Shown piece by piece: positions 1 through 8,057 of a DNA stretch of 34,932 nt (position 1 is the first letter of the stretch; each line of letters starts with the position of its first letter). Position numbers and translations under genes: made by a program. A model generated the notes under the pieces. It worked only from the letters and a program-made list of their open reading frames with translations, had not been told where the DNA came from and did no database searches. This DNA is from Sulfuricurvum sp. (GTDB lineage Bacteria > Campylobacterota > Campylobacteria > Campylobacterales > Sulfurimonadaceae), in the NCBI GenBank assembly GCA_024637215.1, contig JAGXFM010000005.1, positions 1 through 34,932 on the forward strand, written 5' to 3'.

Positions 1-737
1 CACCCTTTGGCATCAAATCCCATCATCTTCTCCAGCTCCAGCCAGTTACGCAGTCCGTCGTGATTTTTATAATCTTGATAGACAAACGAAACAGGTTTGA
101 CACCGCACGCACGAGAGGTCATTAAAAAATGAGAGAGCATGTATTGAACCGTAGGATTATCAGGGAGGAGGAAACTTTGCGAGAGTCCCAAATCGGCGAA
201 AAGATCGAGTACCCCGAGATAAAAAGCTTTTATCCGTGAATCCACCGCCAACTTTTCCAGAGCTAGCCACGCCTCTTTCGTCTCGATAGAGAGATGAACT
301 TCGATAGACTCGTCCACCAAGCTCAAAACACGGAGGACATCTTCTACGGAACGTATTTTCGGTACACGGATCGCATCGGGCATAAAAGGGTTGAGAAACG
401 CTATCTCCTCAGCTCCCCCCTCATCCAGAGGATTGACACGCACCACCATTTTTTTATCGCTTATCGGATTGGAAGCCAACGCTAACGCACAAAGTACAAG
501 CGCATAGGGCTTTTGTTCACGACTGACACCGTCTTCGAGGTTCAGCATCACACACTCCGCATCCAACGTCGCTATTTTCACGATGTGTTTGAGGTTATGC
601 GTCGAAATCATCATGGCTGAACGAAAAGAGAGGGAGCGGTTAAGCTCACGTCTAATAGGTACTGCGAGTGTTTTAAGGGTAGCTAAATCGCCGGATTCAA
701 TGAGATCATTGAGCTTTTGGAGGTTGCGGAGCGGCAT
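1..737 (-). CDS. CitE/HpcH-HpaI-family C-C lyase, 3' end cut by window
   Basis: The reading frame opens at an ATG at 737 behind a GAGGAG ribosome site and stays open for 245 codons to the window edge, so the C-terminus is missing. The protein looks like the CitE/HpcH-HpaI TIM-barrel lyases, which cleave or form acyl-CoA substrates such as citryl-, malyl- or citramalyl-CoA with Mg2+. Visible family marks are RSAMMIS (39-45) with NLEDGV (66-71), DAIRVPKIRS (121-130), IETKEAW (151-157, E152 a likely metal ligand) and YLGVLDLFADLG (173-184, D178). The true substrate cannot be read from the sequence, and the N-terminus (about 35 residues before the RSAMM motif) is longer than usual. The start lies inside the upstream cytochrome c gene (32 bp overlap), so the two are co-transcribed and probably translationally coupled. 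Family assignment is fairly sure; function is not. Confidence 0.75.
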   Translation of the reverse strand, partial: MPLRNLQKLNDLIESGDLATLKTLAVPIRRELNRSLSFRSAMMISTHNLKHIVKIATLDAECVMLNLEDGVSREQKPYALVLCALALASNPISDKKMVVRVNPLDEGGAEEIAFLNPFMPDAIRVPKIRSVEDVLRVLSLVDESIEVHLSIETKEAWLALEKLAVDSRIKAFYLGVLDLFADLGLSQSFLLPDNPTVQYMLSHFLMTSRACGVKPVSFVYQDYKNHDGLRNWLELEKMMGFDAKG

Positions 738-1068
738 GTTTAAACTCCTCCCGATGGAGATAATAATAGAGCGTTTGGATTTCGGTATCGGTGAGATAAT
801 AGCGCGGCATTCCGACGATACGGCTGTTGAGTTTCAGATAAAATTCACGAAACGGAAGTTTACGGATCGGTTTGCCGACAAAAGATTTTTTTTCACCCTT
901 ATCCCGATAGCGGGCGATGAGTTTCCCCTCTCCGTTTTCTCCGTGGCACAAATGGCACCCTACTCCACGGGGGTTATGGTAGAGTCCTGCGGCATACTCT
1001 TCTTTCGTAATAAACGACTCTGCGTGAGAGAGTGTGAATGTCAAAAATAGTAGAAAAACCCCGCGCAC
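706..1068 (-). CDS. exported monoheme cytochrome c
   Basis: A 120-residue protein with a short hydrophobic signal peptide (about residues 1-16, ending SHA) and one CHLCH heme-c attachment motif (38-42). A downstream methionine in GMPRYYLTD (M87) is the likely axial ligand, giving a class I cytochrome c fold, and YLTDTEIQTLYYYL matches the C-terminal helix typical of this class. It should act in the periplasm as a small electron carrier or as the heme subunit of an oxidoreductase. The start is a GTG at 1068 preceded by AAAGGGA. It is the first gene of a minus-strand unit, and its 3' end overlaps the CitE-like lyase gene by 32 bp. The partner is not evident, because the overlapping gene is not an obvious redox enzyme. 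Confidence 0.85.
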   Translation of the reverse strand: MRGVFLLFLTFTLSHAESFITKEEYAAGLYHNPRGVGCHLCHGENGEGKLIARYRDKGEKKSFVGKPIRKLPFREFYLKLNSRIVGMPRYYLTDTEIQTLYYYLHREEFKHAAPQPPKAQ

Positions 1069-1101
1069 CTGATCCCTTTAACCAATTATTAGTCTTTTAG
1101 C

Positions 1102-1112
1102 GGTATCATACC
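1102..1112. promoter_or_regulatory. palindromic -10 shared by divergent genes
   Basis: The 68-bp gap between the divergent cytochrome c and folD genes holds GGTATCATACC, a perfect palindrome around one central base. It reads as TATCAT on the plus strand and TATGAT on the minus strand, so both directions could use it as a -10 box. No good -35 box is visible in either direction, which is normal for this phylum. It would give a folD leader of about 20 nt. Confidence 0.4.
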
Positions 1113-1136
1113 CAAAAACAATTTGACGGTGATTAA

Positions 1137-1994
1137 ATGCAAATTCTTGACGGTAAAGCCCTCGCACAAAAAATCGAAGAAAAAGTCTCGCTCGGTGCCA
1201 AAGAACTCAAAGCCTCGAGCGGGAGAGTTCCCGGACTGGCGGTGATTTTAGTCGGTCATGATCCTGCGAGTCAAGCCTACGTCGGAATGAAGAAAAAAGC
1301 GTGTGACCGTGCCGGATTTTACTCGGTCACCCACGAAATGCCCGATGATATTTCCCAAGACGCCATCGTTAAAACCATCGAGATGATGAACACCAATCCG
1401 AACATCGACGGGATTTTGATCCAGCTTCCCCTCCCTAAACATATCGACACCACCAAAATCCTCGAAATCGTCGCCCCGAATAAAGACGTTGACGGCTTCC
1501 ACCCCTATAATGTCGGACGTCTAACTACGGGATTGGACGGATTTGTCCCGTGTACGCCGTTGGGTGTCATGGAATTATTGGCGGAATACGATATCGATCC
1601 GAAAGGGAAAAGCTGCTGTGTCGTCGGCGCTTCCAATATCGTCGGAAAACCGATGGCTTCTCTCTTGCTCAACGCCCATGCTACGGTCGAGATTTGCCAT
1701 ATTTTCACCGATGATTTGAAAAAACACACCCTGAGCGCCGACATTATCCTCGTCGGTGCAGGGGTTATCAATCTGATTAAAGAAGATATGGTCAAAGAGG
1801 GAGCTATCGTTATCGATATCGGAATCAACCGCGCACCCGATGGTCGCCTCGTCGGTGACGTCGATTATGATGCCGTTGCCCCAAAAACATCGTACATTAC
1901 CCCTGTACCGGGAGGAGTAGGACCGATGACCATCGCGATGCTCCTCTCCAACACCCTTAAAGCCGCAAAAATTCACGCAGAAGAAGAGAAATAA
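1137..1994 (+). CDS. folD: bifunctional methylenetetrahydrofolate dehydrogenase/cyclohydrolase
   Basis: FolD catalyses the NADP-dependent oxidation of 5,10-methylene-THF to methenyl-THF and its hydrolysis to 10-formyl-THF in the cytoplasm, feeding purine and formyl-Met-tRNA synthesis. The 285-residue length is normal. Y48 and K52 in the AYVGMKKKAC segment match the catalytic Tyr-x3-Lys. DGILIQLPLP, KDVDGFHPYN, the dinucleotide-binding GASNIVGKPMA and the C-terminal TPVPGGVGPMT are all present. The ATG at 1137 has only a weak GGTGA site in front. It heads the long plus-strand housekeeping run; lepB begins 2 bp after its stop. Confidence 0.97.
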   Translation: MQILDGKALAQKIEEKVSLGAKELKASSGRVPGLAVILVGHDPASQAYVGMKKKACDRAGFYSVTHEMPDDISQDAIVKTIEMMNTNPNIDGILIQLPLPKHIDTTKILEIVAPNKDVDGFHPYNVGRLTTGLDGFVPCTPLGVMELLAEYDIDPKGKSCCVVGASNIVGKPMASLLLNAHATVEICHIFTDDLKKHTLSADIILVGAGVINLIKEDMVKEGAIVIDIGINRAPDGRLVGDVDYDAVAPKTSYITPVPGGVGPMTIAMLLSNTLKAAKIHAEEEK

Positions 1995-1996
1995 AT

Positions 1997-2815
1997 TTGA
2001 AGAAAAAAATATTTAACGGCTTACTCAGTGCCTACCGTTTTTCCAATACATGGACGGGAACCATTATCATTGTTTTATTTGTTATTTTCTTCATTGCTCA
2101 GGCATTTCGTATCCCCAGCGGATCGATGAAAGATTCTCTCCTTGTGGGGGATCATCTTTTTGCGAAAAAATTTGCTTACGGTATCTCTACTCCCCACATC
2201 CCATTTCTCGAAATTCCTCTTGTTCCGGGAACCGATGGGCATATCCTCGACGGCGATGAGCCTGCGCGGGGTGATATCGTCATTTTCCGCTATCCGAACA
2301 ACACACAGCTTCATTATGTCAAACGCTGCGTCGCATTGCCGGGGGATGAGCTCTTTTTACAAGACAAAGTCCTCTACCTCCACCCACGTGAAGGGGATGA
2401 ATACGCTCGCAAAGCTTTCGCCGATTATGAGTTGATCGAGCGTGAGGGAAAATTGTGGGTTAAAAACCCGTATACCAAAGAGCATCCGGGAATTCACAAC
2501 GATGAAAAAATGGTTGACAACGGCATTTTCCCGAGTGAGCTTTTCAATGTTGCTCCGATCCAAGTCCCTGAGGGGGAATACTTTATGATGGGAGATAACC
2601 GTGACCACTCAAACGACAGCCGTTTTTGGGGAAGCGTCCCCTACGGTCTAATCGAGGGGACACCGTGGTTTGTCTATTTCAGCATGGACAGCAATTATGA
2701 AGTACGCTGGGATCGTATCGGAAAAACACCGAGTGATTTAGAGCTTCAAGAGCCACTCAATCGTGCTATCGCCGAGCGTATCCGCGAAGATGCCAATGAC
2801 CATGAGCTCTATTAA
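1997..2815 (+). CDS. lepB: signal peptidase I
   Basis: Membrane serine/lysine-dyad peptidase that removes signal peptides from exported proteins. The 272-residue chain has one N-terminal membrane segment (about 20-37), then IPSGSMKDSL with nucleophile S43, the general-base segment HYVKRCVALPGD with K109, and the conserved GDNRDHSNDSRFWG box near residue 200. The start is a TTG at 1997, two bases after the folD stop. No in-frame ATG precedes the membrane segment, and the purine-rich end of folD (AGAAGAAGAGA) acts as the ribosome site. It overlaps the following M50 protease gene by about 20 bp, so two membrane proteases are coupled. Confidence 0.95.
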   Translation: MKKKIFNGLLSAYRFSNTWTGTIIIVLFVIFFIAQAFRIPSGSMKDSLLVGDHLFAKKFAYGISTPHIPFLEIPLVPGTDGHILDGDEPARGDIVIFRYPNNTQLHYVKRCVALPGDELFLQDKVLYLHPREGDEYARKAFADYELIEREGKLWVKNPYTKEHPGIHNDEKMVDNGIFPSELFNVAPIQVPEGEYFMMGDNRDHSNDSRFWGSVPYGLIEGTPWFVYFSMDSNYEVRWDRIGKTPSDLELQEPLNRAIAERIREDANDHELY

Positions 2816-3479
2816 TCTGCTCGAAATCCCCGCCGCGATCATCGCGCTCCTTATTGCGATTATCGGGCATGAGATCATGCACGGATGGGTCGCCTATAAA
2901 TACGGTGACACCACTGCTAAAAGCCAAGGGCGTCTCAGTATCAATCCTATTATCCATATCGATCCTTTCGGCTCGATCCTCGTTCCGTTAATGACCTATT
3001 TTGTCCCAATGCTTCTAGGGGCTGAGAGTGGCTTTTTATTCGGCTGGGCTAAACCGGTGCCGATCAATACCCACACCGTTATCCGTAACGGCGGTTATAA
3101 CGCCGCGATGCAGGTGAGTCTCGCAGGGATTGCTTACAATATCTTTTTGGCAACCCTCTCTTCGATTGTACTCCTCTCAATGGCACAACCGAGTGAGGCC
3201 AATAGCCTTGCCTATATTTTCGGCTATATCTTCATCCTGAAACTTCTTTTGATCAACGTCGTTCTCGCGGTATTTAACCTTCTCCCCATTCCGGGATTTG
3301 ACGGAGCCCATTTCATCAGTTACCTTTCATTAAAATATCGTATTCATGCCGTTGCCGAATTTTTCGCCAAAGCCGAACCTTATGGAATGATTGTTATCAT
3401 CATCATATTGGTTACTCCGCTAAAAATTCCGTTGGTTATTTGGCCGATTCAAGCGGTCTTAAATTTATTATTGAACTAA
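2796..3479 (+). CDS. M50-family intramembrane (site-2-type) metalloprotease
   Basis: Polytopic membrane zinc protease of the compact M50B type (YwhC/Rv-like rather than the PDZ-containing RseP type). IIGHEIMHGW near the N-terminus is the HExxH zinc site, and FNLLPIPGFDGAH in the C-terminal half supplies the third ligand (the NxxPxPxxDG motif). Several hydrophobic stretches surround both motifs, and no PDZ domain is visible. The natural substrate is unknown. Three in-frame ATGs stand close together (2790, 2796, 2802). I chose 2796 because GAAGA at 2786-2790 sits five bases ahead, but 2802 gives the start most like other family members. The gene overlaps lepB and is followed by rpiB after 8 bp. 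Confidence 0.85.
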   Translation: MTMSSINLLEIPAAIIALLIAIIGHEIMHGWVAYKYGDTTAKSQGRLSINPIIHIDPFGSILVPLMTYFVPMLLGAESGFLFGWAKPVPINTHTVIRNGGYNAAMQVSLAGIAYNIFLATLSSIVLLSMAQPSEANSLAYIFGYIFILKLLLINVVLAVFNLLPIPGFDGAHFISYLSLKYRIHAVAEFFAKAEPYGMIVIIIILVTPLKIPLVIWPIQAVLNLLLN

Positions 3480-3487
3480 GGAGAGTT

Positions 3488-3925
3488 ATGAAATTTTACG
3501 TTGCTACCGATCACGCAGGAATCGAACTGAAAGATTTTACCGTCGAACTTCTCCGTTCAAAGGGGCATGAAGTGATCGACTTGGGCCCTTTTTCAAAAGA
3601 TCGTGTTGATTATCCCGATTATGCTATCAAAGTGTGCGAACATGTCCTCTCCGACTCTTCAGCACAGGGGATTTTGATCTGCGGTTCGGGGATCGGTATG
3701 AGTATGGCGGCAAACCGACATCATGGCATCCGCGCAGCCCTGTGCCACGATGCGTATACAGCGAGTGTCGCTCGCGGGCATAATGATGCAAATGTTTTGT
3801 GCTTCGGTGAGCGTATCGTGGGTAAAGGGGTTGCCGAATCGATCCTCGATGCATGGATTGCAGGGGTATTCGAAGGGGGTCGCCATTGCGGTCGAGTCGA
3901 AAAAATAGAGGCAATCAAAGGATAA
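3488..3925 (+). CDS. rpiB: ribose-5-phosphate isomerase B
   Basis: Interconverts ribose 5-phosphate and ribulose 5-phosphate in the pentose phosphate pathway. The 145-residue protein has the N-terminal DHAG substrate loop, the catalytic cysteine C65 in CGSGIGMSMAANR, and H98 in ARGHNDANVLCFGER, all typical of the RpiB/LacAB family. The start is the ATG at 3488 with AAGGAG at 3478-3483; an upstream in-frame extension into the M50 gene is not needed. The product supplies PRPP precursors, which fits with apt two genes downstream and trpD elsewhere in the window. Confidence 0.95.
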   Translation: MKFYVATDHAGIELKDFTVELLRSKGHEVIDLGPFSKDRVDYPDYAIKVCEHVLSDSSAQGILICGSGIGMSMAANRHHGIRAALCHDAYTASVARGHNDANVLCFGERIVGKGVAESILDAWIAGVFEGGRHCGRVEKIEAIKG

Positions 3926-3928
3926 GGT

Positions 3929-4261
3929 ATGTTTTTAGAGTGGTCATTACTCACGATTGTCACATTAGGGGCACTTTTCTTTTTAGTCAAAATGTTCTAT
4001 TTTCGGAGCATCACCGTTAAAGAACAGCGCACCAGTGAAATGATGAAGCTTACCCTAAAAGAGGCTGAAGTATTGATCCGAAAATATCAAATTCAACTCC
4101 AACGCGCATTAGGGAACGTCGATATTCTCAGTGAAGAGCTGAACAATCTCCGTAATGAGGTAAAATCACTCAAACAACGTAACTCAAAACACCGTTCCGA
4201 AACCGACCGCCTCCAAAACAAAATCAAAGAGCTTGAAGGGCGTATCGACGCACTTATTTAA
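3929..4261 (+). CDS. small membrane-anchored coiled-coil protein
   Basis: I do not recognise a named family. The 110-residue protein starts with a single hydrophobic helix (about residues 4-23, LEWSLLTIVTLGALFFLVKM). The remainder is charged and strongly helical, with a heptad-like pattern from about 30 to 108 (for example VDILSEELNNLRNEVKSLK). It is probably tethered to the inner membrane with a cytoplasmic coiled coil. The start ATG is at 3929, with AAAGGATAAGG overlapping the rpiB stop. It sits between rpiB and apt inside the operon, but nothing in the sequence links it to nucleotide metabolism. A scaffold or division-related role is possible but unsupported. Confidence 0.75.
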   Translation: MFLEWSLLTIVTLGALFFLVKMFYFRSITVKEQRTSEMMKLTLKEAEVLIRKYQIQLQRALGNVDILSEELNNLRNEVKSLKQRNSKHRSETDRLQNKIKELEGRIDALI

Positions 4262-4276
4262 AAAAAGGAAACCTTT

Positions 4277-4825
4277 ATGAATCTCAGTATAAATGACAGA
4301 GCCATTTTAATTAACGCTATTCGGGATATCCCCGATTTTCCTAAACCGGGAATCGTTTTTAAAGATATCACAACGCTTCTGAGCGACGGTGAAGCATTCG
4401 GTGTCTTAATGCGCCACTTGCATGATCGCTACAGTACCTATGATTTGACCCATATTGCAGGGATCGATGCACGCGGTTTTATCTTCGGTGCGGCACTGGC
4501 TCAAATGCTCGGTGTCGGTTTTGTCCCTATTCGTAAAAAAGGGAAGCTCCCCTACACCACCGTATCGGAAAAATACTCTCTCGAATACGGCGTAGATGAA
4601 GTGGAAATCCATATTGATGCCTTTGAAGGAGTGGACAAACCGCGTGTACTTCTTATCGATGATTTGATCGCAACCGGAGGAACGGCATTTGCCGCTGCCA
4701 ATCTGATCAATAAAGTAGGTGCCGAGTGTATCGAAGCTTGCTTTATTATGGGACTTGACTTTTTGAGCGGACAATCCAAACTGCGTGAGACAACTGAAGT
4801 TTATACCGTGATCGGAGTCGATTAA
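4277..4825 (+). CDS. apt: adenine phosphoribosyltransferase
   Basis: Salvages adenine with PRPP to give AMP. The 182-residue length is normal. [18 protein letters not shown] (18-35) is the family's N-terminal signature, [11 protein letters not shown] the flexible region, and [14 protein letters not shown] (124-137) the PRPP-binding motif. The start has AAAAAAGGAAA in front. Its stop TAA overlaps the trpB ATG by one base, so the two are translationally coupled. Confidence 0.97.
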   Translation: MNLSINDRAILINAIRDIPDFPKPGIVFKDITTLLSDGEAFGVLMRHLHDRYSTYDLTHIAGIDARGFIFGAALAQMLGVGFVPIRKKGKLPYTTVSEKYSLEYGVDEVEIHIDAFEGVDKPRVLLIDDLIATGGTAFAAANLINKVGAECIEACFIMGLDFLSGQSKLRETTEVYTVIGVD

Positions 4826-6024
4826 TGTATATCCCCTCCCCCTCGAAATTTGATCCCGTAGAGGGACACTTCGGCATCTTCGGAGGACGTTATGTCCCGG
4901 AAACCCTTATGCCCGCACTCTTAGAACTCGAAGAAGCTTACAAAGAGATCCGCTTTGATAAAGCCTTCTGGAACGAAGTGGACGGTTATCTTACCGATTA
5001 CGTCGGTCGCCCTAGCCCTCTTTACTACGCTGCCAACCTCTCCGAGGAACTGGGTGCTAAAATCTATCTCAAACGAGAAGACTTGAACCATACGGGAGCC
5101 CATAAAGTCAATAATGTCATCGCGCAAGGGTTGATGGCAAAGCGTTTGGGCAAAAAGAAAGTCATCGCCGAAACAGGTGCGGGACAACACGGTGTTGCGA
5201 CCGCTACGATTGCCGCATTGTTGGGATTGGAATGTGAAATATTTATGGGTGCAAAAGACGTCGCACGCCAAGAGCTAAACGTTTTCCGGATGAAACTTCT
5301 CGGAGCTAAAGTCCACGCGGTGGAGAGCGGCTCTAAAACACTCAAAGATGCCATGAACGATGCAATCCGTCACTGGGTCACCCACGCGCGCGATACCTTC
5401 TATATCATCGGAACCGTTGCAGGACCGCATCCCTACCCTATGATGGTACGCGATTTTCAAGCGATTATCGGGTGCGAAGCGCGTGCTCAGATTTTAGAAA
5501 AAGAGAACCGTCTTCCCGATTACGTTATCGCCTGTATCGGCGGCGGCTCCAATGCCATCGGAACGTTTCAACATTTCCTCGAGGACAAAGAGGTACGCTG
5601 TATCGGAATCGAAGCGGGCGGGCGTGGGGTCGAGACCGATAAACACGGCTGTTCACTTCTCAAAGGACGCCCGGGGGTATTGCACGGTCAAATGAGCTAT
5701 CTTCTCCAAGACGACGACGGTCAGATTCTCGAAGCCCACTCGATTTCAGCAGGGCTTGATTATCCGGGTATCGGGCCGGAACACGCTTTCCATAAAGATA
5801 ACGATAACGTCACCTATGACAATATCACCGATCAAGAAGCTTTGGATGCCTTCGTATGGCTCAGCCGTGCAGAGGGGATTATCCCCGCATTTGAAACCGC
5901 TCACGCCGTCGCCTATTTGAAAAAAATGACCGATATCAAAGGGAAACTCATCATCGTTAACCTCTCAGGCCGCGGTGACAAAGATATGATGCAAGCAAAA
6001 CAAATTTTAAATTTCGATAACTAA
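4825..6024 (+). CDS. trpB: tryptophan synthase beta chain
   Basis: PLP enzyme joining indole and serine to give tryptophan. The 399-residue chain has [18 protein letters not shown] at the start, the PLP lysine K94 in [22 protein letters not shown], the phosphate-binding glycine loop GGGSNAIG, and a C-terminal LSGRGDKD. It is the TrpB1 (TrpA-partnered) type by these motifs. trpA is not adjacent: the neighbours are apt and dedA, and the only other trp gene in the window is trpD at the far end on the other strand, so the tryptophan genes are dispersed. The start overlaps the apt stop by one base. Confidence 0.97.
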   Translation: MYIPSPSKFDPVEGHFGIFGGRYVPETLMPALLELEEAYKEIRFDKAFWNEVDGYLTDYVGRPSPLYYAANLSEELGAKIYLKREDLNHTGAHKVNNVIAQGLMAKRLGKKKVIAETGAGQHGVATATIAALLGLECEIFMGAKDVARQELNVFRMKLLGAKVHAVESGSKTLKDAMNDAIRHWVTHARDTFYIIGTVAGPHPYPMMVRDFQAIIGCEARAQILEKENRLPDYVIACIGGGSNAIGTFQHFLEDKEVRCIGIEAGGRGVETDKHGCSLLKGRPGVLHGQMSYLLQDDDGQILEAHSISAGLDYPGIGPEHAFHKDNDNVTYDNITDQEALDAFVWLSRAEGIIPAFETAHAVAYLKKMTDIKGKLIIVNLSGRGDKDMMQAKQILNFDN

Positions 6025-6034
6025 AGGGACAACG

Positions 6035-6628
6035 GTGGAGCATCTATTTTTAGAGTGGCTAAAAGAATATGGTTACATCGTCCTTTTTGGATGGAGTATC
6101 TTAGAGGGTGAACTCGGCCTTGTTATGGCAGGGATTATGTCCCATACAGGGGATATGTTTTTACCTTTTGCCATTATTGTCGGAGCATTCGGCGGGTTTG
6201 TCGGGGATCAGATCTATTTTTATATCGGACGTTTTAACAAAGCGTATATTCATAATAAGCTTCGCTCTCAACGACGTAAGTTCGCCATTGCACACTTATT
6301 GCTAAAAAAGTATGGATGGCCGTTGATCTTCGTCCAACGCTACATGTACGGTATGCGAACCGTTATCCCCATGGCAATAGGATTGACCAAATACTCCTCT
6401 CGAGATTTTGCCATCATCAACTTCGTCAGTGCCATTTTTTGGGCCGCGTTGACGATTATCCCTGCCTATTATTTTGGGGAAGAGCTCCTAAAACTGCTCG
6501 CATGGATCAAAGCGCACTGGTACTTTGCAATACCGCTAGCCCTTAGTATCGTCGGCGGTATCGCTTTTATGTTTAACCGCATCGAAAAAAATCTTTTGGA
6601 GAAACGCCGTGAACGTCGCCCTATATAA
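6035..6628 (+). CDS. DedA-family membrane protein
   Basis: A 197-residue polytopic inner-membrane protein of the DedA (SNARE-associated/VTT) family, members of which act in lipid carrier recycling and membrane homeostasis. The family core is visible: an acidic segment ILEGELGLVMAG near residue 22, GGFVGDQIYFYIGR, and the amphipathic FVQRYMYGMRTVIPMAIG that matches the F-x-R-x-x-PGxR-x3-P motif (with G-M in place of P-G). The start is a GTG at 6035 with AAAGGGA in front, 10 bp after trpB. The end overlaps pepA by 20 bp. Confidence 0.88.
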   Translation: MEHLFLEWLKEYGYIVLFGWSILEGELGLVMAGIMSHTGDMFLPFAIIVGAFGGFVGDQIYFYIGRFNKAYIHNKLRSQRRKFAIAHLLLKKYGWPLIFVQRYMYGMRTVIPMAIGLTKYSSRDFAIINFVSAIFWAALTIIPAYYFGEELLKLLAWIKAHWYFAIPLALSIVGGIAFMFNRIEKNLLEKRRERRPI

Positions 6629-8057
6629 TCAATCACTATCCTCAATCAATGCTGATCTGACACTGGAATTTGTCACACCTGCACAGCTCGAAGCACACCC
6701 TCACAAAGCCCTCTTGACGCAAGCGGGATTTAAAGCCGAAGCAGAACAGCTCTGCGCTTTACATGAACACCGTCTTCTTGTGTGCGGTATCGACAACAAC
6801 GCGAGTGATGAGCTTTACCGATCCGCTATGGCTGCAGCAATCCGAAGCGCAATGAACTACGGCTATGGAACCCTTAAAGTCGCACAATATACACCGAAAT
6901 CTTTTAAAGCACTGATCGAGGGTGTACTTTTGGGAAGCTACCGATTTGAAGCCTATAAATCGGAACCTAAACCCTCTTCGCTAACAGAGGTTATCTTTAG
7001 CCATGAAAATCATGACGACAGTGTTAATGCATATGAAGAGTTGGAAGCGATTCTCAAACAAACGACGATAATTGCCAAAGCGACCAACTTCGTCCGTACT
7101 TTGGTCAATCAAACGCCTGATGATATGACCCCTCAGCAGATGGCTATTACCGCAGATACATTGGCGAAAAACAATAATCTCGAATGTACCATCCTCGATG
7201 TCAATGGCCTCGAACATGAAAAAATGTTTGCTATGCTCTCTGTCGGACGCGGGTCAGCCCACCCTCCCCGCCTGATTCACCTCGCCTACAAACCCAAAAA
7301 TCCGAAACGTATTATCACCCTTGTCGGAAAGGGTCTCACTTATGATAGCGGCGGATTAAGCCTTAAAGCGGCCACCTCGATGGTAACGATGAAAATGGAC
7401 AAAGCCGGCGGATGTGCCGTTATGGGGATCATCAAAGCGGTGAGCGAACTGAACCTCGATATCGAAGTCCACGCCTTTGTCGGTGCGGTCGAAAACATGA
7501 TCAGCGGTAACGCCTACAAACCCGATGACGTCCTCCGCGCTAAAAACGGCAAAACGATTGAAGTGCGTAACACCGATGCCGAAGGGCGTCTCGTCCTCGC
7601 CGATGTACTCGGTTATGCACAAGAGTACGTGAAAGCCGATTACCTCTTCGACTACGCTACTCTCACGGGTGCGTGTATGGTAGCCCTCGGGCCGTATACG
7701 ACAGGGGTTATGGGACATAACGAGTCACTCAAACAAGAGTGGATGAATGCGGCAGACGCGAGCGGCGAATACTGCGGTATTTTACCGTTCAACCGCCATC
7801 TCAAAAAACTGATCAAAAGCGACCTAGCCGATGTCTGTAACGTCTCGTCTAAACCCTACGGCGGAGCGATCACCGCCGCATTGTTCCTCGATAACTTTAT
7901 CGATGAGGATATGAAAGAGAAATGGGTTCATTTCGATATCGCAGGTTCTGCCTACACCGAAAGCGCATGGGATGTTCATACCTATGGCGGAACGGGCGCG
8001 GGGGTGCGTATGAGTATGGAATGGCTACTAAAATTAAACACACAAGGAACTAATTAA
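6609..8057 (+). CDS. pepA: leucyl aminopeptidase (M17)
   Basis: Cytoplasmic two-metal aminopeptidase that removes N-terminal residues from peptides. The 482-residue chain has a divergent N-terminal domain and a conserved catalytic domain. Metal ligands are seen as K241 and D246 (VGKGLTYDSGG), D264 (MKMDKAGG), and D323 and E325 in the family signature NTDAEGRLVL (R327 is the bicarbonate-site arginine). The start is a GTG at 6609 with GGAGA nine bases upstream, inside the dedA coding end. The stop TAA overlaps the ychF ATG by one base. Confidence 0.95.
   Translation: MNVALYNQSLSSINADLTLEFVTPAQLEAHPHKALLTQAGFKAEAEQLCALHEHRLLVCGIDNNASDELYRSAMAAAIRSAMNYGYGTLKVAQYTPKSFKALIEGVLLGSYRFEAYKSEPKPSSLTEVIFSHENHDDSVNAYEELEAILKQTTIIAKATNFVRTLVNQTPDDMTPQQMAITADTLAKNNNLECTILDVNGLEHEKMFAMLSVGRGSAHPPRLIHLAYKPKNPKRIITLVGKGLTYDSGGLSLKAATSMVTMKMDKAGGCAVMGIIKAVSELNLDIEVHAFVGAVENMISGNAYKPDDVLRAKNGKTIEVRNTDAEGRLVLADVLGYAQEYVKADYLFDYATLTGACMVALGPYTTGVMGHNESLKQEWMNAADASGEYCGILPFNRHLKKLIKSDLADVCNVSSKPYGGAITAALFLDNFIDEDMKEKWVHFDIAGSAYTESAWDVHTYGGTGAGVRMSMEWLLKLNTQGTN

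Noticed and set aside
941-960. TGGCAC repeats resembling a sigma-54 promoter
   Set aside because: They encode the heme motif region of the cytochrome c gene, and the -12 element at the correct spacing is absent.
583-1050. 155-codon plus-strand frame at the left end
   Set aside because: It is the antisense of the cytochrome c and CitE-like genes, both of which have clear motifs and ribosome sites.
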